Source of the DNA: Longibaculum muris
GTDB taxonomy: Bacteria; Bacillota_I; Bacilli_A; Erysipelotrichales; Coprobacillaceae
Assembly: GCF_004343035.1 (NCBI RefSeq)
Contig: NZ_SMCQ01000003.1
Span: 1 to 64,000, forward strand
Direction: 5' to 3'
DNA length: 64,000 nucleotides
The notes under the pieces are model-generated. The model made no database searches and was not told the DNA's origin. It saw only the letters and a list, made by a program, of their open reading frames with translations. The position numbers were made by a program, and so were the translations under genes. Positions 53,701-60,908 of this stretch are shown in pieces (positions within the stretch are counted from its first letter, which is position 1; each line of letters opens with the position of its first letter).

Positions 53701-56700
53701 CCATCAACTGGATTCCAAATATAAGTTGCAACATTTCCAGCAGGTAAAGTGGCATTAAATTGTGTTCCATTATTAACAACTTTAAATTCTTGCTTACTTC
53801 CTGTTGAGTTAGCAACAACCATAACAATCTTACCAGTTTCTGGATCTTTGAATGCAACATTTGTAACTGATGAAGTACTTCCGCTACTTGAAGCAATACG
53901 AACAAATCCAGGACGAACATATTTTGTTAATTGTCCAATTAAATAAACTTCTGGTGTTGCCCAGTATTTATTACGATTATATGCATCTTGGACAAATAAT
54001 GTTGGATCTGGTGTACCTACCCATTGATGTGGAGCAATTTTACTATCAAGCATTGTTACCCATGCATTATAGCTTTCAGAACCATTTCTAAACCAGCTAA
54101 TAATATCGCTGACTCCACTTGCACCCCAAACTGAACGTTCAGTTAAATGCATTGTATAATCTTCTTTATATTGATCATATAAAGATCCCATTGTTGAAGG
54201 ACTTCCACCATATGGATGGAAAGCAATACCATCAACATTTTCACGTCCATCAGCTGTTGCAAATAAATCTGCAACATAAGCTTGAGCACCATCAAAGTTA
54301 TGATCAAATGCCCATACTTTCACATCTTTTTCTTGATCATTTAAAACTTTACTTTTTGCAAGTTCTTGTTTAATTGCTTTGGCAAGTTTCGCTTCTTGAC
54401 CACCTGTAATATAACAGCTTGGATAATCAATTTCTAATAAAGGTTCATTTTGTAATGTCATTGCATAAATAGGAATACCTGCTTTTTGATATTCTTCGAT
54501 GAAACGAACATAATATTTACCTAATTCATCGATATATACATCATTAAGTTTTCCACCCTTTAATAACAATTCATTATTTTTATATGATTGACTTGAAGAT
54601 GTAGCAACTTTCATCCATCCTGGAGGTGTCCATGATGAAGCAAAGAATTTAAGATCTTTTTCTACACCACATTCTTTAGCGATTTCTTGAATTTCTTTAA
54701 TGACAGAAATAATACCATATTGTTTATCTTTTTCGATACTAAATCCATGTCCTGTCTTATTTTCCCAGTCAGGTTGACCATCTAATTCTTTACCTGTTCC
54801 ATCATAATATGTATAGAATGGACGACCAGTAAAGTCAGCAGTACCAATTGTCAATCTGAATAATGTATTTCCCATACCATTAACTGGATCAACTAATCGT
54901 TTAATAAATTTACGTCTTGAAGCATCATCCATTTTCATTAAGTTATTAACAGTTGATTCTTCTACTGAAGTTCCCATACCTAATACTGATTGATATGTTT
55001 TATCTTCATCAACAGTAATTGTTGTCATTTTTAAATCATCAGCATTACGAATATCTAATGCTGCTTTTTCAGTATTACGATTTGTTATTTCTTGATTTCC
55101 AGCATACCAAGTCATACTACCAGAATTATCTGATGATGACATTGTCACTTTAACAGCATCTTCTTTAATCATTGCCCCTGATCCTTCATTAGGTACATCA
55201 GGTTTGATTTCTGGTTCTTGATATTCATCATCGAATTCAATAAATTTAAAGTAATCAATATTTAAATCTTTTGTTTGAGAAACAAATTTAATAATATGTT
55301 TTCCATCAGGCAATGAAATTTTATCATTCATTTCTTGTTCTTTAAAACTTGCCCATCCACCAGTATTTAGTGCTGGCGTAGATGTACTATAATATAAAAC
55401 ATTATCAACATAAACATCAAATGCTGCTTTCACACCATCATTTTGAGTTGCAGCTGCAACATTTAAAGTATAACGAGCTTTTTTAGGAACGATGACATTA
55501 TAACTAATATCATAACCATTCCAGAAATAACCAATAGATGTATTGTTATTTTCTAAGACAATTTTACTATGTTTTGAATAGAAATCTTCTGCTTGAACAA
55601 TTCCGCCTGTTTTTGATAAATCAATAACTGAAGGATCATTAGGTTTAGGATTAGTAATTGCAGTTGTCTGATTTTTTGTTAATCCTCTACCATATTCAAA
55701 CATGACTTTTGTTTCATCTGTTAATTTCTTTTCAATATCTTGTGCATACCAAGGCCAAGTCATTGTTAAATGACCAGTAAAATCATAATCTCCTAATAAT
55801 ACATCAGCAACCCCAGCCCCTTCAGTTCCAGGGAAACCAGCCATGACAATTGCATCTAAATCATCAACTTGATCAACAATTGTAATAGGACGTCCAGTAA
55901 CCAATACAGCAATAATAGGTAAATCTGGATGTTGTTGCTTAATTCTATTAATAGCTTTAATATCATCAGCATCAATAGTTAAATCTCTAGCTGATCTATC
56001 TCCATTGCTTTCAGCATATGGTCTTTCTCCTACCACAACAATTGCAGCTTCATAATCATCTTCTTCAAAATAACCATTAGCATTATAGTCGATTGTTTTG
56101 TCTTTACCAGCTAATTCACGTAATCCAGAATAAATTGTTGTTCCTTTAGTAATTTTACCTTTAGAACCTTGCCAAGAAATTGTCCAACCACCACATTGTA
56201 AACCAATATCATCTCCAGTTTCTCCAGCTACGATAATCTTTTTCATGTTTTTCAAATCAGCCATTAAAGTTGATCCGTTTTGTGTTTCACTGTTTTTTAA
56301 AAGTGTCAAAGATTTTCTTACTGCTTCACGAGCAATTTGACGATGTTCATCACTACCAAACTGTGCAAGTAATTCTTGATCAGCATAAGCTAATTTCACA
56401 TCATCTAGTAGCCCTAATTCGCATTTTACTGTTAAAATACGTCTGACTGCATCATCAATACGTTCCAATGAAATTTTCTTTTCTTCTACTGATTTCATAA
56501 TGTTATCTCTTGCAAGAAGCCATTTTGGAGTATTACCTTCATTACCATCAATCATTAACATATCCATTCCTGCATTGATAGTTTTTTCAATTTTTTCTTT
56601 ATAAGTACTTCCACTTACTTGATCTGTACCATTGTAATCAGTAATAACAATACCTTTAAAACCTAAATCTCCCTTTAAGATATCTGTTATTAAATTTTTA

Positions 56701-57506
56701 TTTTCATGGCACTTTACTCCATCAATACTACTGTAAGTGACCATTACACTCTTAACTCCACTTGCAATAGCTTTACGATATGGAATTAGTAATTCCTCTA
56801 ATTCTTTCTCAAATAGCTTTCCATCAATATCACCTTGATTGATACCATTTTTTGCAATACCTTCACCAATATAATGTTTTGCTGTTGCAATCGCATATTG
56901 TGAAGATAAATCACCTTGCATTCCTTCGATTAAGGCCGCACCTAATTTTGATGAAATTTCAGATGTTTCACTGAAACATTCATAAGTACGTCCCCATCTT
57001 TCATTTTGAGGCAATCCAAGCGTTGGGGTAAATGCCCAGTTTGCTCCAATTGCTCTCACTTCTTGGGCTGTTGCTTTCCCAATTCTTTTCATAAGTTCAG
57101 CATCATTTGCTTGACCTAAACCTATGTTGTGTGGATAAACAGTTGCATCTTCAACATTGTTATTTCCATGCACCGCATCTACACCATACAACAAAGGAAT
57201 ACCAAATCCATCAATGGCAGCTTTTTGAAATTCATCTAGTCTATCTGCCCAATCCTTTGCAGTATTTCCAGTTGAGGGACCTGCCCCTCCACCACTCAAA
57301 ATTGAACCAATGAAGTATTTTTTAACTTGTTCAGGTGTAATACTTCTGGTATCAGGTTGCAACATTTGTCCAACCTTTTGTTCTAATGTCATAGTTGACA
57401 TTAGAGATGTAACTTTCTTTTCTACATCGTTACTAGCACTTACTGGCGTCATCGCTGTAGACAATGCCATAAATGCTGATAACATACCAACAATTAACTT
57501 CTTCAT
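50790..57506 (-). CDS. Giant secreted GH3-GH30 multidomain glycosidase
   Basis: A 2238-residue secreted protein. Signal peptide about 1-30. GH3 N-domain (YGVDAVHGNN; nucleophile region GIVITDYNG) and GH3 C-domain to about 640. CBM6/35-like jelly roll (VQAEDFYSKHSK). GH30-type barrel about 800-1240 with acid/base TLQNEPLLEIDY and nucleophile HLTERSVWG. Further carbohydrate-binding and Ig-like modules, two C-terminal bacterial Ig domains (YDVEGNKSEKTF, VVDKYGTKT), a PDNPDT repeat, one membrane helix and a KKRKARK tail. No LPXTG precedes the helix, so it is probably helix-anchored, not sortase-linked. The ATG at 57506 follows AAAGGG. A divergent GntR gene is the likely regulator. Confidence 0.92.
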   Translation of the reverse strand: MKKLIVGMLSAFMALSTAMTPVSASNDVEKKVTSLMSTMTLEQKVGQMLQPDTRSITPEQVKKYFIGSILSGGGAGPSTGNTAKDWADRLDEFQKAAIDGFGIPLLYGVDAVHGNNNVEDATVYPHNIGLGQANDAELMKRIGKATAQEVRAIGANWAFTPTLGLPQNERWGRTYECFSETSEISSKLGAALIEGMQGDLSSQYAIATAKHYIGEGIAKNGINQGDIDGKLFEKELEELLIPYRKAIASGVKSVMVTYSSIDGVKCHENKNLITDILKGDLGFKGIVITDYNGTDQVSGSTYKEKIEKTINAGMDMLMIDGNEGNTPKWLLARDNIMKSVEEKKISLERIDDAVRRILTVKCELGLLDDVKLAYADQELLAQFGSDEHRQIAREAVRKSLTLLKNSETQNGSTLMADLKNMKKIIVAGETGDDIGLQCGGWTISWQGSKGKITKGTTIYSGLRELAGKDKTIDYNANGYFEEDDYEAAIVVVGERPYAESNGDRSARDLTIDADDIKAINRIKQQHPDLPIIAVLVTGRPITIVDQVDDLDAIVMAGFPGTEGAGVADVLLGDYDFTGHLTMTWPWYAQDIEKKLTDETKVMFEYGRGLTKNQTTAITNPKPNDPSVIDLSKTGGIVQAEDFYSKHSKIVLENNNTSIGYFWNGYDISYNVIVPKKARYTLNVAAATQNDGVKAAFDVYVDNVLYYSTSTPALNTGGWASFKEQEMNDKISLPDGKHIIKFVSQTKDLNIDYFKFIEFDDEYQEPEIKPDVPNEGSGAMIKEDAVKVTMSSSDNSGSMTWYAGNQEITNRNTEKAALDIRNADDLKMTTITVDEDKTYQSVLGMGTSVEESTVNNLMKMDDASRRKFIKRLVDPVNGMGNTLFRLTIGTADFTGRPFYTYYDGTGKELDGQPDWENKTGHGFSIEKDKQYGIISVIKEIQEIAKECGVEKDLKFFASSWTPPGWMKVATSSSQSYKNNELLLKGGKLNDVYIDELGKYYVRFIEEYQKAGIPIYAMTLQNEPLLEIDYPSCYITGGQEAKLAKAIKQELAKSKVLNDQEKDVKVWAFDHNFDGAQAYVADLFATADGRENVDGIAFHPYGGSPSTMGSLYDQYKEDYTMHLTERSVWGASGVSDIISWFRNGSESYNAWVTMLDSKIAPHQWVGTPDPTLFVQDAYNRNKYWATPEVYLIGQLTKYVRPGFVRIASSSGSTSSVTNVAFKDPETGKIVMVVANSTGSKQEFKVVNNGTQFNATLPAGNVATYIWNPVDGGSYKNITDDLTLDDALLEGSGKIENGELGYIDSTTKLNYTVNVKQPGTYKVELDVAVGGEEGKNFPVVISKDDKVLGTAHTRRYWLWGGEWSKYSKIQTYITLEEPGLQNISITFPEAGMNFKKVQFTLADAVQSIPGKLDTTNYFDKNGMVLEEGKIPNFGFSQLDYYLDYKINVQKSGKYNFDFEIATKDDKAGAWIDLLNPDGSKNKYLGEINFENTKDTDTYAHNTKAFDLEAGEYTIRIKFKSGDTNFRNVVIGQAISLDYEELKEGALNNKELIVKLSGASFNANLTKENWSLDLPDGLDFKLERVNDSTVKIILTGEAIQDFDTDLKVLLNVDAKEFNGLEGTSLVQYVNIKAVDDEEVLVALDEVEFNSETLNLTIKGGTFKDDVAKHLTLTGDAAQYVSIKEVKQISHTELEVQLVWKPMYDHYKGTISITSDGYSDGTLSLEKEITFKATDQLPTAIEVGPINSVSLAENLAYRQKGSLAKNPAKGNYVDFFLDVKEAGQYTISYSVANSEAVVNGLKLSGGALLATDNIGSVSFNKFWGNALGYVQTLTLKAGQQTLRFEMNNYSDGFKIENIKIAATKAPTEINKKTTISVDQLYDGSKTKGWGIEVKDKISNIGCSEAGSYQDYLVDVKEDGYYNFSIKAARSSSTSVNAILQQVTDKVTDLGIVSIANTGDWGKFVDSESTMVKLLAGQQILRVYDDGDGFNYRSFTLDYVKDIDKEAPVITGKDVIVYAGSDISATDAIALAIEDNVDGTIDINSELVNIETTFDSHKVGEYKVVVTAYDVEGNKSEKTFTITVVSPATIEYSNDPMKVGDEFDPFENVRILDVDGKDITSKAEVISNNVNVDEVGEYEVVYQVVDKYGTKTTLTRIVKVEKADTPDNPDTPDNPDTPDKPDINVKPDEPTNPDTPSVDVTPGTPDQSVVVTEDTTNMNYYLVAGCIALLAIVVVSKKRKARKA

Positions 57507-57570
57507 AACATTCCCTTTCCTCATTATTTTTTTGACACTTTGACATTTTTAAAACAGTTGACAATTCTTT

Positions 57571-57591
57571 GGTACGAATTTATTATATACC
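57571..57591. promoter_or_regulatory. GntR operator candidate 1 (glycosidase promoter)
   Basis: A 21-base site with GGTA and TACC ends overlaps the -10 of the glycosidase promoter. It matches 15 of 21 positions with a second, inverted copy at 57630-57650 upstream of the GntR gene. Confidence 0.55.
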
Positions 57592-57610
57592 ATTGACTTT
57601 TGTGTGTAAA
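57582..57610 (-). promoter_or_regulatory. Promoter of the giant glycosidase
   Basis: TTTACA (57610-57605), 17-base spacer and TATAAT (57587-57582). The -35 lies inside a near-perfect 19-base palindrome TGTGTAAAGCGTTTTCACA (57603-57621), which resembles a degenerate cre site (12 of 14). Confidence 0.6.
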
Positions 57611-57629
57611 GCGTTTTCACAAATTAATT

Positions 57630-57650
57630 CCTATATATACAATTTGTACC
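57630..57650. promoter_or_regulatory. GntR operator candidate 2 (own promoter)
   Basis: A 21-base site containing the palindrome TACAA-T-TTGTA and ending TGTACC, upstream of the GntR -35; related to site 1 in inverted orientation. Confidence 0.5.
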
Positions 57651-57656
57651 AATGTT

Positions 57657-57685
57657 TTGATTTTTTTAAAAATATATGTTATTAT
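57657..57685 (+). promoter_or_regulatory. Promoter of the GntR gene
   Basis: TTGATT (57657-57662), 17-base spacer and TATTAT (57680-57685), followed by AAGGAAG and the ATG at 57708. Confidence 0.6.
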
Positions 57686-57707
57686 AAGCAATAAAGGAAG
57701 TGTAATT

Positions 57708-58406
57708 ATGACAAAATATGAAACTGTTGCTAATAGTTTAGCTGATAGAATAAATAATCATGAATTTAATGAAACTAAAAAAATCCCTACTGAAGATCAA
57801 TTGATGGAAGAATACAATGTTAGTAGAAATACTGTAAGAAATGCAATTAAAATTTTAACAAAATTAGGTTTACTCTATCCTGTACAAGGAAGTGGTATGT
57901 TTATTAGAGAATCTCGTAAATGTGATACAGTTTTTCTCAGTGGAACAAGAGGAATTACTAAAGATCATCCTGGTAATAAACTCACGAATAAATGTTTAAG
58001 TGTAGAAATTGTTGAAGCTGATGATAATTTAGCTCAAATTATGTTATGTGAAATCGGAACACCTATCTATTATATTGAAAGACTTCGTATTGTGGATGAT
58101 ATTCCTTATGCAATTGAATATACTTATTATAATAAAAATATTATTCCTTATCTTGATAAAGAAATTATTGAATCTTCTATTTTTAGATATATTAAAGAAG
58201 ATTTAAAAATACCTTTTGGTTTTTCTGATAAATATATTAGTGCCAGAAAATTAACTGATCAAGAAAGTCAATTATTAGAATTAGAAAAAAATGATCCCGC
58301 TATCATTATTGAAGACGATATTTATTTAACAAATGGAACATTGTTTAATTCATCTCAAATTGTTTATAATTATAAACTTGCTCATTTCTTTATGACTGTA
58401 GAATAA
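57708..58406 (+). CDS. GntR/HutC-family transcriptional regulator
   Basis: A 232-residue regulator with an N-terminal winged helix (KIPTEDQLMEEYNVSRNTVRNAIKIL) and a C-terminal UTRA effector domain (about 80-230, IYYIERLRIVDDIPYAIEYTYYN). This HutC subfamily senses sugars or sugar phosphates such as trehalose- or N-acetylglucosamine-phosphates. It is divergent from the giant glycosidase, with two related operator-like sites between them, so it probably represses the glycosidase and itself. Confidence 0.9.
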   Translation: MTKYETVANSLADRINNHEFNETKKIPTEDQLMEEYNVSRNTVRNAIKILTKLGLLYPVQGSGMFIRESRKCDTVFLSGTRGITKDHPGNKLTNKCLSVEIVEADDNLAQIMLCEIGTPIYYIERLRIVDDIPYAIEYTYYNKNIIPYLDKEIIESSIFRYIKEDLKIPFGFSDKYISARKLTDQESQLLELEKNDPAIIIEDDIYLTNGTLFNSSQIVYNYKLAHFFMTVE

Positions 58407-58432
58407 AAGATAGAAAAATTCTATCTTTTTTA
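58405..58432. terminator. Bidirectional terminator between GntR and the GNAT-MBL gene
   Basis: AAAAGATAGAA/TTCTATCTTTT perfect stem (58405-58415, 58419-58429) with T-rich tails on both strands, between convergent genes. Confidence 0.82.
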
Positions 58433-59698
58433 TATTTCTATACTCTCCAAATCATCAGGAATGAATAAATTCCCTTGATAATACTGTAGACCTTCTTCAC
58501 TATATAATCTTTTACGTTCATGAATATGTTGATCTTCACTATGATATAACACTAAGTTTTTAACCTTTAATTGTTCAGCTAAAAGACAAGCATCTTTAAC
58601 TGTAGAATGGTGTTTTTCATAAGGTTTATAAATATCTGCTTCACTATATAAACAAAAAGCTTCATGAAGTAACCATTGACTTTCTTTAACATATTCCTGA
58701 TTACATTCATTATATGGTTCATCTCCACAACAAGTTAACTTTTCCTGATCATTAAGTTGCATTGTAAAACCATATTGTTTTGCTTTCGTTGAATGAATAT
58801 CAAAGAATGTCACTTCATGATTAAGAATCTTTTTCTTTTCTCCATCACCAATAACAACCAAATGCAATCTATCCCCAATAAATCTTGTTTCCTTTTCTTG
58901 AAGAACCATATGTGCAACATCATGAATAATCTGAATCACTTCATCATGTCCATAAATATAAACTTCACCCTCATATTTATTTTGATTCATTGCTTGGGTA
59001 ATCAAACGAACCATCCAAAAAATACCCGTAATATGATCCAAATGTTTATGTGTAACAAAGATTGTTTTAATATCCTGCCATTTGATATGAGCACGTTCAA
59101 GTTGAGTAAGCAAGGTACTTCCCCCACCACCATCAACTAAAAAATATTCGTGATTTTCACTCAATACAAAACAAGTATTGTAACATTTTGTAACAACCGC
59201 ATGTCCAGTTCCTAACATTGTTAATTTCATTTTCTCACGCCTCAAATCTAGCTTCATATAAATAACATCATCCATTGGATTTTCATAATAGGCTTCAATT
59301 TCTTTAAAGCCATATTTCTTATACAAATGAATTGCACTTTTTAATGGTTCTATTGTATCTAAAACCATTTCCTTATATCCTGCCTGTTTTGCTTCTTTAA
59401 TAATTTCTTCAACCAAAAGTTGACCAATATGATAACTTCTCGATTCTGGTAAAACATATAATCTTTTCATCTCACATATTTCATCTTTAAATTGATGAAA
59501 AGCTACACAACCAACAACTTTTTGATTCATTAATGCAACCAAAAGTTTTCCTTGAGGTTCTTGATATTTCGTCTGTAAATGATTTAATTCTTCATCAATA
59601 TTTTGAAAATCTAAATTTCTATCTAATTCCTTATAATAAGCTTCAATTAATTTTTTGACATCCTCAATGTATGTATATCCGTTAACAATTTCAATCAT
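58430..59698 (-). CDS. GNAT acetyltransferase fused to an MBL-fold hydrolase
   Basis: A 422-residue two-domain protein. The N-terminal GNAT domain (about 1-155) shows CEMKRLYVLPESRSYHIGQLL and the LYKKYGFKEI end motif. The C-terminal domain (from about 162, KLTMLGTGHAVVTKCYNTCF) is a ribonuclease Z-like metallo-beta-lactamase fold with THKHLDHITG and a later YHS/H motif region. The ATG at 59698 follows GGGGG; the longer frame is unsupported. Substrates are unknown. It follows the VWA gene on the same strand by 61 bases. Confidence 0.85.
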   Translation of the reverse strand: MIEIVNGYTYIEDVKKLIEAYYKELDRNLDFQNIDEELNHLQTKYQEPQGKLLVALMNQKVVGCVAFHQFKDEICEMKRLYVLPESRSYHIGQLLVEEIIKEAKQAGYKEMVLDTIEPLKSAIHLYKKYGFKEIEAYYENPMDDVIYMKLDLRREKMKLTMLGTGHAVVTKCYNTCFVLSENHEYFLVDGGGGSTLLTQLERAHIKWQDIKTIFVTHKHLDHITGIFWMVRLITQAMNQNKYEGEVYIYGHDEVIQIIHDVAHMVLQEKETRFIGDRLHLVVIGDGEKKKILNHEVTFFDIHSTKAKQYGFTMQLNDQEKLTCCGDEPYNECNQEYVKESQWLLHEAFCLYSEADIYKPYEKHHSTVKDACLLAEQLKVKNLVLYHSEDQHIHERKRLYSEEGLQYYQGNLFIPDDLESIEI

Positions 59699-59759
59699 AT
59701 AAATTCCCCCGATTTCTGTTATATATATTTTATAACAGCTATTCTTGAAATACAATATC

Positions 59760-60908
59760 TTATGAAAATGATGATAAATCATGTTTTTGTAAAACTGCAT
59801 ACAATAAATCAGGAAGTTTTAAAGGTGCACAGGCAAAACAAGGAATCCCTAGATTTGCGACTTTTTGTGCCATGTCTTTATTATAATATGGCTTTCCTCC
59901 ATCTTGGATAGCTAAAAGACAAACAACTGTTACACCAGATTCTTGTATTTCTTGTAAACGATGCAATAAACCTGCATGGTTGCCACCTTCATCTAAATCA
60001 GATATCAAAAAGAAGATTGTTTGATCAGGCTGTTCAATGAGCTGTTCACAATATTTAACAGATTTATGAATATCTGTTCCTCCACCTAATTGAAAACCAT
60101 ATAACAAATCTACCGGATCCTGACATAAATCAGTTAAATCAACAACTGTTGTATCAAAAGCAATAACATTTGTTTTCACAGCATTCATACTAGCTAAAAT
60201 ACATGCCGTAAGTGAAGAATACATAATTGAGCTCGACATTGAACCACTTTGATCAATATCCAAAATAACATGAAAATGATTACTCTTTTGTTTACGATCA
60301 AAAAAGTAAACACGTTCAGGAATAATTGTTTTTAAATCAGGAGAATAATGTTTTAAGTTTTTACGTATTGTATATGGAAAATCAATAGCAGTGGAACTAG
60401 GTAAAACAGAATGTTCCCTTTTTTGAATAGCCGCAAATACACTACGTTTTAAATCTGTTGCGATTTGTTGATTAATAATATCAACAATTTTTTGAATATA
60501 GATTCTCGCTTGATCTTTTGATTTAGAAGGAATCATATCTTTTAAAGTTAATAAGACACTTGCCATTTCTAAGTTGGGTTCTAATTGTTCTAGTAACTCT
60601 GGTTCCATTAAGAGTTCTTTCCAGCCATTACGTTCAATGGCATCTTGTTGAATGACTTTAACTAAATCAGTATCAAATAACGAACGTAAATCCTTCATCC
60701 ATTTAGAAATGTTTGGTCGACTTGACTCTTTGCCAGCCCCACCTCTTTGACTTTGTATACTCTTACTTCCATAAATAGCTGATAATGTTGCATCCATCAG
60801 TAAATCCTTATCACTTAACAAAAAGTTTTTATCCATGTCTTGAAAATCATTTTGTGTTTCTTCACCGAGAATCAATCTCCAACGTAATAATTCTTTATTC
60901 TTTTCCAT
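59760..60908 (-). CDS. VWA-domain protein of a MoxR/DUF5682 operon
   Basis: A 382-residue cytoplasmic protein (no signal peptide or membrane helix). The von Willebrand A domain occupies the C-terminal half, with the MIDAS motif DIDQSGSMSS (around residue 225), a later Thr in GGGTDIHKS and SDLDEGG. The N-terminal half is helical. VWA proteins of this type work with MoxR AAA+ ATPases in metal insertion or complex remodelling. Its ATG overlaps the DUF5682 stop by one base (TAATG). Confidence 0.88.
   Translation of the reverse strand: MEKNKELLRWRLILGEETQNDFQDMDKNFLLSDKDLLMDATLSAIYGSKSIQSQRGGAGKESSRPNISKWMKDLRSLFDTDLVKVIQQDAIERNGWKELLMEPELLEQLEPNLEMASVLLTLKDMIPSKSKDQARIYIQKIVDIINQQIATDLKRSVFAAIQKREHSVLPSSTAIDFPYTIRKNLKHYSPDLKTIIPERVYFFDRKQKSNHFHVILDIDQSGSMSSSIMYSSLTACILASMNAVKTNVIAFDTTVVDLTDLCQDPVDLLYGFQLGGGTDIHKSVKYCEQLIEQPDQTIFFLISDLDEGGNHAGLLHRLQEIQESGVTVVCLLAIQDGGKPYYNKDMAQKVANLGIPCFACAPLKLPDLLYAVLQKHDLSSFS

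Noticed and set aside
57603-57621. Full cre site at the giant glycosidase promoter
   Set aside because: The palindrome is 19 bases with an odd centre and matches the 14-base cre consensus at only 12 positions in either direction, so it is noted as cre-like only.
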